DNA of 64,000 nucleotides from Parus major (Eukaryota > Chordata > Aves > Passeriformes > Paridae). The position numbers and the translations under genes are program-made. The notes below the pieces were generated by a model that saw nothing but the letters and a program-made list of their open reading frames with translations, was not told the origin of the DNA and did no database searches. The stretch covers positions 442,051 to 506,050 of the forward strand of contig NC_031768.1 of NCBI RefSeq assembly GCF_001522545.3, given 5' to 3'. Below are positions 36,970 through 49,300 of this stretch, one piece after another (within the stretch, counting starts at the first letter, position 1; every line of letters starts with the position of its first letter).

Positions 36970-38230
36970 ATATTCACCCTTAAGAAAGGGAATAAGGATC
37001 TCAGAGAACCATCAGCTTTCCACACCTGGAAAACTCATGGGCCGCATTGTCTCAGAATCCCTTTCTGACCATATGGAGAAAAAAGAGACAATCAGGAATA
37101 GTCAGCATAGATTTAGCAAGCACAAATCATGCCTGAGCAGCCCAATCAACTTCTCTGACAAAAGGATTTGCTGTATGGATGAAGGAAAAGCAGTAGATGC
37201 AAAATGCCTTGACAGCATTGACAGCTGCTCCCACTGAATTTTAGTTTATTAAGCTGAGGACATATGGTCTGAGTGAATGGGGGGCATCAAGTGGGCTGAA
37301 GACTGGTTGCACCTCTGGGCTGTAAGGGTAGTGACCAATGACTCAATACAGGGTTGGTGCCTAGCAGCCAACTAAATATGCCGAGCACTGATTTAGGAGC
37401 CAGTACTGTTCAGTGTCTTTGTTGATACTCTCTGATGATATGGAGTACAAGTCTGGAGATGACATTAGGAGGGGTCACTGATACGTGGCACTTTAGTCCA
37501 AAGAGGTGTCTAGAAACTCACATAAAGTAATTAGCAGAAATGTCATGAAGTTCAGGAAGGAGTACAAAGTTCTGCACGTGAGTCAGAAAAACCCCAAAAT
37601 TGCTACAAGTTGGGAACCATCTGGCTAAGTTGCAGTCCTGCTGAAAGGAACACGAGGGTAGGGATGAACATGGAATGAAGAGTCAATAGGATTCACTCAT
37701 TGCAAATCAGGCAAACAACATCCTGCACTGCAGTAGAAGAACGGTCAGGAGCAGATCGAGGGAAATAATTACCCCTCTTGAACCGGGATATAGTGAAGCC
37801 ATACCTGAAACTCTCTGTACATTTTTGTCTCTCCCTGTTCATGAGGGCTATAGAAAAACTGTAGGAGGTAGGTAGTGGTCTGGGACATCTGATCCATTTA
37901 TAACAAGACACTGAAGAAGCTGGGCTCTCTCGGTCTGGTGATGCTTAAGCATCAGGGCTGTTTAACAGCATCCTGCTGCTACCTCAAAGACAGGTTACAA
38001 AGATGATGGAACCACATGCAGACAGTAACACAATAACAATGACTAGAGAAAGTTTTTTTTTCACCAGCAGAGTAGTGTACCACTGGAATAAGCTACTCAT
38101 AGAGTAGTGAATCTCATCCCTTTGCAAGTTTCCAAGGCTGATTTGATCTGGTGTTGTTGATTCCCTTCACATATGAGGTTGGATTATGCAATTCTGGACA
38201 TCCCTGTTAACCACAGGATGTTAACCCTGT
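36970..38230 (+). mobile_element. Second decayed CR1, reverse transcriptase region to 3' end
   Basis: It follows the tail of the previous CR1 directly. It reads CR1 ORF2-like sequence (cacacctggaaaactcatgg, agcatagatttagcaagcac, and a degenerate sequence near 37400-37470). Many stops are present. Either a separate insertion or a rearranged piece. Confidence 0.7.
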
Positions 38231-38679
38231 CTACTATGAATGAATGCATTTAATTCCATTTCTGTTATGCTGCTCCTTAATAATAACTTTTTGCTTTTAT
38301 GATGTCCCAGTCACCCTCTATATTCACAATGCCGCTTGACATTGTGTCAAGTACAAAATTATCCATGTACTTCTTTTTTTCTGAGACCTTTACTGAAAAA
38401 AATTGAAATAGATGAGCTCTAAAACTGACTCTGTAAAAACTGACTGACTGTGCATTTCCTCAAGCAAACTCATAATTTGGTGGCGGGTTTTTTTTTTGCC
38501 AGTCTTCCACATTTTAGAGTTTTCATATAAATATATGTCTTCTTCAGCTGAATAAATAATTTCTCATGTGTTACTATAGCACTGCAGTTCAGATAGTCTT
38601 CTCAACCAAGGTTGATCCTGGCCCCAAAAAAGCCACTTATCAAGGTGTCTAATGTGCTATCCTGGCATAATTTGGCAAA

Positions 38680-39610
38680 ATAACAGAATCACAGAATATG
38701 CTGAGTTGGAAAGCATCCACAAGGATCATCAAGACCAACTGCTGACCAAGCGCTGGGCTTGCACAGCACCATCCCCAAGAGTCACACCATGTGCCTGAGA
38801 GTATTATCCAAATGCACCTTGAAGCCTCAGTTAGGCTTGGTGCTGTCACCACTGCCCTGGGTTCCAGTGCCCAAGCACGCTCTGGCTGAAGGACCTTTCC
38901 CTAAACCTCCCCTGACATAACCCCAGGCCGTTCCCCCATGTCCTGTCACCACAGAGATCAGTGTCTGCACCTCCTCCTCCCATCATAAAGAAGTTGTAGA
39001 CAGCTTTGACGTCACTTCTCCAGCTGAACAGACCAAGTGCCCTTAGCTGCTTTCTCACATGGCTTTCCCCCAAGGCCCTTCACCATCTCTTGCCCTCCTT
39101 TGGAGGTTCTCTAATAGTTTAATATCTTTCTTATATTGCAGTGACCAAAACTGCAGACAATATTCAAGGTGAGGCTGCCCCAGTGCAGAGCAGTGCAGAG
39201 CAGAGCAGGATGATCTCCTCCCTGGCCTGGCCAGCCATGCTGTGCCTGATGCCCATGGGACAGAGCTGGCTCTCCAGGCTGCCAGGGCATTGCTGACTCA
39301 TGTTCAGCTTTCTGCTGACCAGGACCCCCAGGTCTCCTTCCACAGCTCTGCTTTCCAGCGTCTCATTTCCCAGTCTGTGTGTAAATCCAGGATGCCCCAT
39401 CCCAGGTGCAGAACCAGGCACTTTCCCTTGTTGAACTTCATCTGGTTGGTCCTCTAATTTGTCCAGATCTCTCTGCAAGGCCTCCCTGCCTTCAAGAGAG
39501 TCAACAGCTCCTCCCAGTTTTATATCCACTGCGAACTTGCTTAGTATCCCTTCCATTCCTGCATCCAAGTAATTTAAGAAGATGTTGAAGAGCACAGGGC
39601 CTATCACATG
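38680..39610 (-). mobile_element. CR1 LINE, reverse transcriptase end and 3' region
   Basis: On the minus strand, GPVLFNIFLNYLDAG then LSKFAVDIKLGGAVDSLEGR (39607-39460) is a CR1 reverse transcriptase block in which the catalytic FADD-type motif is changed to FAVD. The 3' region runs on to a tail near 38690 (complement of cagaatcacagaatatgctg). Confidence 0.88.
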
Positions 39611-41811
39611 TTTTCAAATTATCAATTTCCTTTAAAGTCTGCTTTGAATCCTTTATACTACTGCAAGAAATGTGCATTTTCCTGTGTCATTCCCTTCAGT
39701 CTTTCCTTCAGTACCAGTGCTTTTGTTAGTCCTCAGCCCCATGGCATTAACCTCAGATCATCAAACAACCCTCCTCTCAGACCTGCAATTCGTTCTCAAG
39801 TGCTCCTTCTTCTCAAAGATAGAAACTAGTGGATTCCTTTTGGTCTTCTAGTAAATTCTAGTTTATTAGATATTCTGGGAGAAACTTTGCAAGAGAGGGG
39901 AGAACAGACCCCTATTATGTGCTTGGACATTCAGAGAGGCCTTCCTGACCTGCATATGTGGACTGGCAGAAAGAAGTTAAGCTGAGCTGTGCTTTGTGAG
40001 AGCAACTATGACACAGAAACAAGAGCAAAAATACACTATTCACCTACTCAGGGCAGACCATTACTGGCAGTCAAATTTAATCAATGCTTTGGTGAACTCC
40101 CGAAATCGAAATAATGTAGGATGTGATAAAATATGGCAAACTGAGCCCAAGGACAGCTGAGATGAGCACAGAAAACACACTCTCTGCCTGCTCCAAGAGA
40201 AACACAGTGGGATGCCATGACCCACCCCTCACAATGCTGTTCTGCCACACCACACCAACCCTGAGCCCAGAGTCAGGTACATCCCCACCCAGACTGGATG
40301 TGCATGTTCCTGTCCTCATGCCTAGCAGGTGGGAAGTGGTTGGGCAGTTTGGCACCCTCCTGCTAGATGTCAACTTGGTCCCAAAGGAGACAGGAGTCAC
40401 CTGGCCCACAGCACGGCAGGACTGAGCTTGCTGCTCAGAGGCTTCAGCTTGTGCAGGCTGAAGTCTGGCTCCAAGTCCCAAACAGGAAATCCTTCTAGGA
40501 TGTGCTTAGGCTCCGATTCCCGGATGTTTGCAGCAAGCAAAGGCTTCCTCCATCCATAATGGTGGTTAAAAATAAAATAAGGCACCTGCTAGGAACATAC
40601 ATGGCTGGGGCTGGAGGGAAAGTGAGGGGACAGCTCTCCCTAAGACAGGACAAGGACTTTTTCATGTAGATCCCAAGTTTGCCTTTGCCATTTAGAATTG
40701 CCTTGAAATCCATGAAAGAGAATCCATTAAATCCATGAATAGAGGAGGAGCTGCAGGATAATTTCACCTACAAATGGAGCTGGTACCTCAGCTGTGCAGC
40801 TATGTATTCACAGACATGACAAGAGGAAGTGCTTCTGTGAGTTGCTTCTGGATATAACCCAACTAAAGAGCTTTGAACCTCACAGTGGAAGAGTTCTTCT
40901 GCATTCCCAGCTTGTCTGGATGGACATAGAGATCCTGTCACACCAAGTTCTCACAACAGGCATATTTCTGTGCCAGAGGCACTGTTCTTGAAGCCCTGAA
41001 TGTAATGTCCTCTCCCTGGACTGCATGTGATGGATGCTTCTAAGGTAGATTAGGTAAAATTCAATTTGTTGATGAAAGTCTTTACACTCCTGGAAATTTG
41101 GTGAAGCTCTGGCAGGTACTTTCTAAACAGCATGGTAGATGCAGGTTTTAAATGGAAGAAGAAAGTTCTAGGGCTGTCAGATGATTCATTCCCTCACATC
41201 AAAGAGGCTTCAGTAGAACCCAGGAGGACCTGCCATACTTCACAGATGTGCACCTAGCTAGTTCTAAAAGTACACCAATAATGAAGATTTTATAAACTTG
41301 CCAGTCAATCTATTCAGTGCTAAATTTTATTTACTATTATTTAAACATTATTTCTTGTAATACCTATCATGAACACTGGAAGCAGATTGTTCTCTTCGCA
41401 ACTGTCCTTTACAAATCAAGGTGGTCATCATGTCTTTTCACTCTTCTCTAAGCTAAATTGCCCAGACTGTTTGATTTTTCCATATTGCATTTTCTGAACC
41501 TCTAATTGTCTCTTCTGGATGTTTGCAAATTATTCTCTGCATTCTCTGGGGTGCACTGGCTAGTACTGGATGCAGTCTGCAGCTCTGGGCCTGATCAGAG
41601 CAAAGCAGAGCCAGAAATGTTAGTTCATGCATCCTGGAGGTTATAGTCCTGTTTATAACATCCCATATGATGCTATTTTATTTTTACAATATGCCCTCAG
41701 CTGGTTCATATTCAACCTACAGGTCCCTATAAATTAAACCGTATAGACTGTTTTTCTCAGTCTCTCTGTACTGTATATTATTCCTATTGTGCAGATAAAC
41801 TTCCTACCAAG
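39611..41811. other. Intergenic, nothing recognised
   Basis: AT-richer intergenic sequence with no open frame, RNA gene or repeat family that I can name. Confidence 0.6.

Positions 41812-41893
<82 letters not shown>
41812..41893. repeat. (AAT)n trinucleotide microsatellite
   Basis: About 27 perfect AAT/TAA units. The poly-leucine frame on the minus strand is a by-product. Confidence 0.98.
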
Positions 41894-42059
41894 TTTAAAT
41901 TTCTGTCAATATTTTTAGTATTTTGACTAATGATCTTCAAGGAACTATAAACTGACTAAACAGAAGGACACAGAGCAACAGGGAAATTATGTTACTGCAG
42001 CTTTAGTGATGCAATATTAATGTTCAATATTTATAAAGACTACAGAAAACTCAAAATGG

Positions 42060-42465
42060 CCAGAGAAGAGCCACGAGTCAGGATCCAAGGAACAAGGTTC
42101 CATGTGAAGACCTTTATTAATATTAAAAAAAGTAATGATTTCTGAGGATCTCTAAGAATGAAAGTTTTTAATTGTTTCAATGATAATAATGTTTCAGTTT
42201 AGCAAATAAAGGTGTAACAGGAGCAATATTGTGGAACTGAAGTTATACAAACTGAAAGGAAAGAGCAGTAGTTTTAGTGGGAGGAGGAATTAATCACTAG
42301 AATAACCATGAAAAAGATATAACAGATTCCTAGCAAAGCTGTACATCTTGGCTAATAAGGGTGCTGGGCCAGCTCATATGGACCATGCTTTTGCCCAGAA
42401 AACTTGCACCACAAGACCCCTGAGATCACTTCCAACCTGGTATTCTCCAGTTCTACAAGTCTATG
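42060..42465 (+). mobile_element. Possible old CR1 3' fragment
   Basis: Blocks gatcacttccaacctggtat and tctacaagtctatggcc resemble a CR1 tail, and the upstream gtccgatgg-type blocks are weak. Tentative. From 42465 to 43760 I see nothing specific. Confidence 0.35.
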
Positions 42466-43759
42466 GCCTTTCTTAAGAGGTAGAGTCAGTCCCAGAGCTT
42501 CTGTGAACTTTGTGATTCCCAAGGACAGAGGCAGTGTCATTCAGTCCTGGTGTCTGAACTGCCCTCTGAACCTGTGTGCTGCCTGCCCCACGACACCCTT
42601 CCCCAAAGAGATGGCTGAACTGGATCAAACCAAGCAATCATTGTTGTGTGAGAAAAGGGAATGAGATAATGATGAGAAGGAAACAGTCTAATATATGTTG
42701 ATCCGTGAGCCAAGACAAAACTGGAAATCAACATTTCCAGAGGGTGAGTTGACTGAGCTGAGCCCTGTGCTACTGACTGCTCTATTTCCTGTACTGGCTT
42801 CTTCCATTCTCCTCCTCTGAAATCTCTTCATCCACGTTTGCAGCAGGGTGACCTCATTTGGCAGCGGCTCTGCGAGTGAAGCTCACCGCTCTCACCGGTG
42901 CCTCTTAGAAAGCTGCTTGCTAAGGCCTGGACTTCCTCTCTGGTAGCAAACAAGTCTCCTTCTGTTCCCCTGAAAATCAGCTGGGAGGAAGCAAGATGGG
43001 GGGGTGGTTTCCGAAATTCTGTGGATTGTGATTACAGACACAGCCTTGGAATCTGCAGAGTGGGGGCAGGGGCTGCAGGGGCTGCAGGGGAAATCCAGGT
43101 TATTTTTGCATGAGGTGACATGTGCCTTTGGTCAGAAGGTTCGCTAACAGGTACCAGCCTGATAGCAAAGGACCTGCTGAATCTGGTGAAAGGAAGAAAA
43201 CATTTCTTCATTTGAGAATTATCCCTTTTGAAAGAACATGGCCTTTGCTTTGGAGGAGTTTTCTATATATAGTGAGGTGATTATTTCAGAATGGAAAATG
43301 TTTGTTCAGGAAGGAAAGGCTCTGAGATCAGTAGAGTCAAATCTCACCCACATGCTGCCGACTCCATTGGACTCTTCTGCCCAGCAGCAGGGACTCGGGA
43401 GAATTCTTCAGGGATGAGGGAACTGTCCAGGAATTGCCCACTTGCACCAAATTTCTCTACGCTTAAGCTTTGGTTCAAGCTCTGGTCTGCCATGGAGTGG
43501 CAGGTCTGAAGTAAGATCTGATGATTTCTCCAGGAAAAAAAAATGTAGATGGCATGACCTTCTTTTTCCTCTGACAAACCATTTTTATCATCCACAACTG
43601 TTGCGCGCTGGGACGCAACGACATCCCACAAATACTCGGAACTGCAGATGCCAGCAGCAAATGGGAGCAGTGCCACACTGACCAGACAGGGCAGAATATG
43701 CTGTATGCATATATCAGATACCACAAATAGGCATGGGGAATTGTCTGTGGAGAAAATCA

Positions 43760-43760
<1 letters not shown>

Positions 43761-43793
<33 letters not shown>

Positions 43794-44622
43794 NNNNNNN
43801 NNNNNNNNNNNNNNNNNNNNNNNNNNNNNNNNNNNNNNNNNNNNNNNNNNNNNNNNNNNNNNNNNNNNNNNNNNNNNNNNNNNNNNNNNNNNNNNNNNNN
43901 NNNNNNNNNNNNNNNNNNNNNNNNNNNNNNNNNNNNNNNNNNNNNNNNNNNNNNNNNNNNNNNNNNNNNNNNNNNNNNNNNNNNNNNNNNNNNNNNNNNN
44001 NNNNNNNNNNNNNNNNNNNNNNNNNNNNNNNNNNNNNNNNNNNNNNNNNNNNNNNNNNNNNNNNNNNNNNNNNNNNNNNNNNNNNNNNNNNNNNNNNNNN
44101 NNNNNNNNNNNNNNNNNNNNNNNNNNNNNNNNNNNNNNNNNNNNNNNNNNNNNNNNNNNNNNNNNNNNNNNNNNNNNNNNNNNNNNNNNNNNNNNNNNNN
44201 NNNNNNNNNNNNNNNNNNNNNNNNNNNNNNNNNNNNNNNNNNNNNNNNNNNNNNNNNNNNNNNNNNNNNNNNNNNNNNNNNNNNNNNNNNNNNNNNNNNN
44301 NNNNNNNNNNNNNNNNNNNNNNNNNNNNNNNNNNNNNNNNNNNNNNNNNNNNNNNNNNNNNNNNNNNNNNNNNNNNNNNNNNNNNNNNNNNNNNNNNNNN
44401 NNNNNNNNNNNNNNNNNNNNNNNNNNNNNNNNNNNNNNNNNNNNNNNNNNNNNNNNNNNNNNNNNNNNNNNNNNNNNNNNNNNNNNNNNNNNNNNNNNNN
44501 NNNNNNNNNNNNNNNNNNNNNNNNNNNNNNNNNNNNNNNNNNNNNNNNNNNNNNNNNNNNNNNNNNNNNNNNNNNNNNNNNNNAGAGACACAGACACACA
44601 GACACACACAGACACACAGCCA
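43761..44622. repeat. (CA)n microsatellite spanning an assembly gap
   Basis: A CA run at 43761-43793 enters 790 N (43794-44583). Degenerate GACACA units follow at 44584-44622. The gap probably reflects an unresolved long dinucleotide repeat. Confidence 0.9.
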
Positions 44623-45149
44623 GAAAAGGAACACCAGCCCAGAAGAAGGCAGAATGAAGTGGTATGGTGCAGCTCCATCTTGTGGGACTTGTGTGACATA
44701 ATCCTGACCTCATGAATGTTAGTTATCTGTGCTGTAGCACTGCTTAGCAGTCCCAGACACTGAGCACTATGCCTGCTAAATGTATCATGTTTGAGCTATT
44801 TAAAAAAATATCCCAGAATAATTTATTGTTACCTTGCAGTTGAAGCTACCATGATACACATAATTTGACAAACATATGACTATTAGGTAACATCACATGA
44901 TCTAATCCAAGTCACAATCCCAAAATATCCCGTAGGTGATACATAAGTGCACATATGAGCCTACCATTCACTTTAAAAGTTATCCAGTCTTCCAGGTTAA
45001 GTCCCAGCCCTTTTGCTCCTCCAAAAACAGAATCAGGCTACAAACTACTACTTCACTGATCCTGTTTTACATAACCTAAAGGGCCATAACTGATGCAGAA
45101 GAAGGAAGAAAATTTGGTTTCTGAGTCAATTTAATGATTCTTAAATATC
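44623..45149. other. Intergenic, nothing recognised
   Basis: No open frame or repeat family that I can name. Confidence 0.6.
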
Positions 45150-46050
45150 CAGAAATAACTCCAGCCACTGAGAGGGGCTGTGAGATGAGAGAAGGGACAG
45201 GTCATTCAGGAGGAATACAGAGGGGTTATCCAAGCAAGCGGAAAAGGGGTAGGGGAAACCAAAGCCCACATGGAGTCAAATATGGCAAGAGATATGAAGT
45301 GCAATAAGAGAGGCTTCTGCAGATATGTCTGTAGCAACAGGAAAACTAAGAAAAACTGGACCCACGACCAAATGGGGCAAACACCCCAGTAATGAAGGAC
45401 ATGGAACAGCAGCCTTCAGGGATTGTGGGCCTCTGAGACCAAAGGGAAGCTCGAGAGCAAGGAATATCAGTGGAATGGAGTGTCTTCAGTGGAGCAGACT
45501 GACATAGGGACCACTTTTAATAGAGACCTGAAAGGATACACCCAAGGGTAACACCACTTTGAGGCCACTCATGATTTTCTTTGAGAGGGCATGGTGATGA
45601 TGGGAGGTTCCCAATGGCTGGAAGAAAGCAAATATCAGTCCTGTCTTCCAGAAGGGCAAAAAGGAAGATTGAGGGAACTACAGGCCAGTCAGCCTCACCT
45701 CTGTCCCTAGAAAGATGACAGAGCAAACCTTCCTGAAAAGCATTTCCAAACACAAGAAAGCTCAAAGGTGATTGGGAGTAATTAGTGAAGAATTTAGCTC
45801 AGTTGGTGAGAGCATGGTGCTAATAATAACAAGGTTGTGTGTTCAATCCCTCTACGCTCCATTCTCTTAAGAGGTGGACTTGGTGAACCTTGGGGGTGCC
45901 GTTCAGCTAAGAATATTCTGTGATTTGTAAAGAGAAAATCATGCTCAGGTAACCCAAAAGCCTCCTACAAGGAGATGATTTAGTGTAGGAGAGGAGATCT
46001 GCAGATGTTGGTGGCTCAGCTTTAGTAAGGCTTTAGTCAGGAAAGATATC
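45150..46050 (+). mobile_element. CR1 LINE fragment interrupted by a SINE
   Basis: Left part (45150-45785) includes a CR1 ORF2-like block NYRPVSLTSVPRKMTEQ near 45675-45725. The right part (about 45928-46050) resumes with agagaaaatcatgctcaggt and cagctttagtaaggctttag, the next CR1 segment. The SINE at 45786-45927 sits between them. Confidence 0.75.
45786..45927 (+). mobile_element. tRNA-Ile-derived SINE with CR1-like tail (TguSINE1-type)
   Basis: The 5' half follows tRNA-Ile: A box TTAGCTCAGTTGG (45794-45806), an anticodon arm with AAT inside gtgctaataat, and a B-box-like tgttcaatccc (45840-45850). The 3' half (gaggtggacttggtgaacct, then gaatattctgtgattt) resembles a CR1 tail. This matches the design of passerine TguSINE1, mobilised by CR1. 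Acceptor-stem pairing is lost, so it is not a working tRNA. Confidence 0.75.
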
Positions 46051-46064
46051 ACAGTCACAATTCC

Positions 46065-46195
46065 ACAGTGATCTGGATTGAAAGGGACTTCAAAATCATC
46101 TAGCTCTAACCCCCCTGCCATGGACATGAACACTTTTCACTAGGTCAGGTTGCTCTAAGCCACACCCAAACTGGCCTTGAACTCTTATAGTAACC
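46065..46195 (-). mobile_element. CR1 3' fragment
   Basis: The plus strand reads the complement of a CR1 end: aaagggacttcaaaatcatc, taacccccctgccatggaca, ctggccttgaactct. Confidence 0.8.
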
Positions 46196-46655
46196 AGAAT
46201 GGTTAAACCCTTCTCACATCACCTTTATGAACATCTGCATGGGATGTTTTTATCTCCTTTCATTTAAATTGAATGGCACCTTAGGTAACTGCAGAGAATT
46301 TCAGTCCACAGCTAAAGCATGGAGTCACTGATTTTAAATCCAGACTGTTAATTTCCCCTTAATTTTTTGTTGGTTTTTTTTTGTTTGTTTGTTTTGGGTT
46401 TTTTTTTGTTTTTTGTTTTACGAACTGTAGTGTAATTTTATATTTAACATTTCAAAGTTTGTGATACTCTTTCCCTCTATGATATTCTCTTTGATGACCA
46501 AGAACAGGGTCCTGCCTATTACTCAAGATGAAGCTCTTTGGCAGCCACTAATTTGCCACTGGGTCACAAGCTCACAAAGCAGACAAGGTACAATTTCCAG
46601 TTTATAGCATTTATTAGCCTTACAAAATCTAAACACTTTCCAGAAACTCATCAGG

Positions 46656-46816
46656 CAATAATAAAAATATAATAATATAATAATAATAAATATAATAATA
46701 TAATAAATCAATAAATAAAATATAATATAATAATAAATATAATAAATAAATAAAAATATAATCTAATAATAATAAATATAATAATATAATAAATAAAATA
46801 TAATAATAATAAAAAA
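46656..46816. repeat. AT-rich (AATA/AAT)n low-complexity tract
   Basis: Irregular array of AATA, AAT and AAATA units, about 160 bp. A T/G-rich tract lies at about 46362-46420. Confidence 0.95.
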
Positions 46817-48359
46817 CCTCTCTGATGGGGTCTACTGGCAGTGTCCATGAGATGAGGGATAGAGTAAGAAAGGTATAAAAACCAGGGCATGTCTATAAAT
46901 CAAGTCTATGTAATGCCAAGTATAGTCAGATAAGTACATCTGCTTCCAAACAATAAATCCTCCTCATGTGGTCTTTCTAAAATAATCTGATCAGAGAGTA
47001 TTGACTGACCAAACAAGCCAGAAACTGATTTTCTCAAGTGATGGCCCAGTATAAAGCAGGGGAGATAGACAATCTGGACAGATTGCATTTCACCCTGCAG
47101 TAGCAGCTTGAACTACTGCTTGTGAATGAAGAGCTCTCTCAGAAACCACAGACAAGCCTGTTTGCTCCACAGCTTCCTCCTCCTCTTAGATACCCTCCAG
47201 CAGACACCACAACTCCCTTAGACCAATCTTGCCCCAAAGAGTGTGCATTGCTACACAGTTGGTAGGTTCCAGCATGCTGGCCTGGTATCTCCTGATGTTC
47301 CTTTTGTAGCAGCAGCTCTCTTAATGCAGTCGTCCTTCTGATTCCCATTCTGTATTCTAACAGTCAGAAATCCAACCAGTTTTGCTTGTGTACTTGTTGT
47401 TGAACTGAGGCCCAGTACTGTGCTGTTCTTGGCTAAGGCATGAGACTTCCCTGTATGAATAACTATTTGAAAAAGGTAATAGAGAGAAACCTAGAATCCA
47501 CAGAAACAAAGAGGCTGATTCCTCTACCTGAGAAGTGTGGTGTTAACAGCACAGGTGCAAGCAGGGTATGGAAATGCTCATTTTTCTGATGGAAAAAACT
47601 GGAATTTAATTTTAATTAGAGTCTTACATTGTCTCTGCATTCCGGAATGGACAGAATGGGCATAAATAACTGCAGCAATTTATAATGGAAACAATTTTTA
47701 ATCAATTCTATCATATTAGAGGTGAAATATTTGGTAAATATCCAATGCAGTAGATATTTAGGAGAGATTTCTTAAAAAGTGTTTTGAACAATACTGCTCT
47801 GTTAGCTTGAATGTAACAGAATGCAAAACTGTCCTGGATGCACTCTTATAAAACAGACCAATTCAACTCAAAAGCAGGATAAATCATATAACAGCCCAAG
47901 TAATTAGCAATATGAGCAACTTAATTAACAGTGTCGTAAATTTCTGGTGACTGGTAACTTCTCAGTGAAAACATGTTTGTGAGGGGCTTTGCTTTGGGGT
48001 TTTTTTTTTGTTTTGTTTTAATTTTTGTTTGTGTGTTTTGGTGGGTTTTGTTTGAGGGTTAGAGTTTTTTTTTTTTTCCAAATATATACTATTAAATCAG
48101 GGAAAAGATAATTCAGTGACGTTCTATGGCATGTGCTTTACAAGCTGACAGTTGAATTCACAGTAATCTTTTTGTTTTTTTGGGATTTATGATGCAACTG
48201 CATTGCAAAGTCATTTAAATCCTACAGTTCTGAAAATAAAACCCCCAGTTACATGCGTGTTTAAACTGTAAATCTTATAATTGCAAGACATAATTAAATA
48301 AAAATGTCAAGAAGATTAAAGGATTAGTTTTTCAAGGATAAGAATAGTGTTACAGTATC
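46817..48359. other. Intergenic, nothing recognised
   Basis: AT-rich sequence with poly-T and TTTTG-rich stretches near 48000-48075. No gene or repeat family identified. Confidence 0.6.
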
Positions 48360-48960
48360 ATGGATTGCAAACAAAAAACTCCCAACCTCAGTTAGGTGAA
48401 CACGTCTCTACTATGACCAATGAAAATCTACCCTCTTTTAGCTTAAAACCATTACTCCATGTCCTATCACTATAGGCCTTGGTAAAAAGTCTCTTGGTTT
48501 TTCTTTTAAGCCCCCTTTAAGTATTGAAAACCTGTAAGAAGGTGTCCTTGGAGCCTCCCTCTCTCCTGGCTAAATAGCCCAGCTCTCCCAGCCTGTCTCC
48601 ACGTTAGAGGGGGTCCAGCCTTTGTACCATCTCTGTGGCCCCTCTGGGCTCCCATCAGCAACTCCACATCCTTCTGCTGTTGGTCTGCAGAGCTGGAGGA
48701 AGTCTCACCTGGGCAGAGAAGGGCAGAACCACTTCCCTGGACCCAGGCCCGACTGATTTTCTGGGCTGCCAGCACACGTGGCCAGCTCACATCCAATGCT
48801 TCATCCACTGCTATCCTCAGTCTTGGCACGACTGCTCTCAGTCTCTCCATCCCCAGTCTCCATTGATACAGGTGGTTGTCCCACTCCAGGTTCTGTGGCT
48901 TCTTAATGAAGGCAAAATAGGATCTTAAGCAACTGAACATTCTCCATTCATCCTGGATCT
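48360..48960 (-). mobile_element. CR1 LINE 3' region
   Basis: The plus strand reads the complement of CR1: aaatctaccctcttttagct, ccatgtcctatcactatagg, ggcccctctgggctcccatc. Confidence 0.87.
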
Positions 48961-49019
48961 GACAAACCTGAAAAAGTGTTCAAAGTAAAATCATGTGAAC
49001 AGGGAGCACAACAGTAGAG

Positions 49020-49300
49020 AATTCAGAAAAATCTGTGTTGTTTTTTAATGTGAGCAGGGAGGTTCAGATGACATTAGGAAGCATTTCTTTTAGAGAAAGG
49101 CTGGTCAAACACTGTAAACAGACTTTCTAGAGAGATGGTCAATACTCCAGACCTGTCAGCATTTAAGAGGCATTTGGACATTGCCCTTAATGTCTTAATG
49201 CTTTAACTTTTGGTCAGTCCTGAAGTAGTCAAGCAATTGGACTAGATGATCCTTGCAGGTCCCTTCCAAAAGGAACTATTCTATTCTAATATAGAATAAT
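49020..49300 (+). mobile_element. CR1 3' tail
   Basis: Contains attggactagatgatccttg and gcaggtcccttccaaaagga, followed by a short attctattct tail at about 49285. Confidence 0.75.

Noticed and set aside
41734..41940. Poly-leucine frame on the minus strand
   Set aside because: It is the translated (AAT)n microsatellite.
43344..44715. Long open frames across the gap at 43794-44583
   Set aside because: They consist of translated CA repeat and N.
45786..45860. Functional tRNA-Ile gene
   Set aside because: The acceptor stem does not pair, the B box is changed and a CR1-like tail follows, so it is a SINE.
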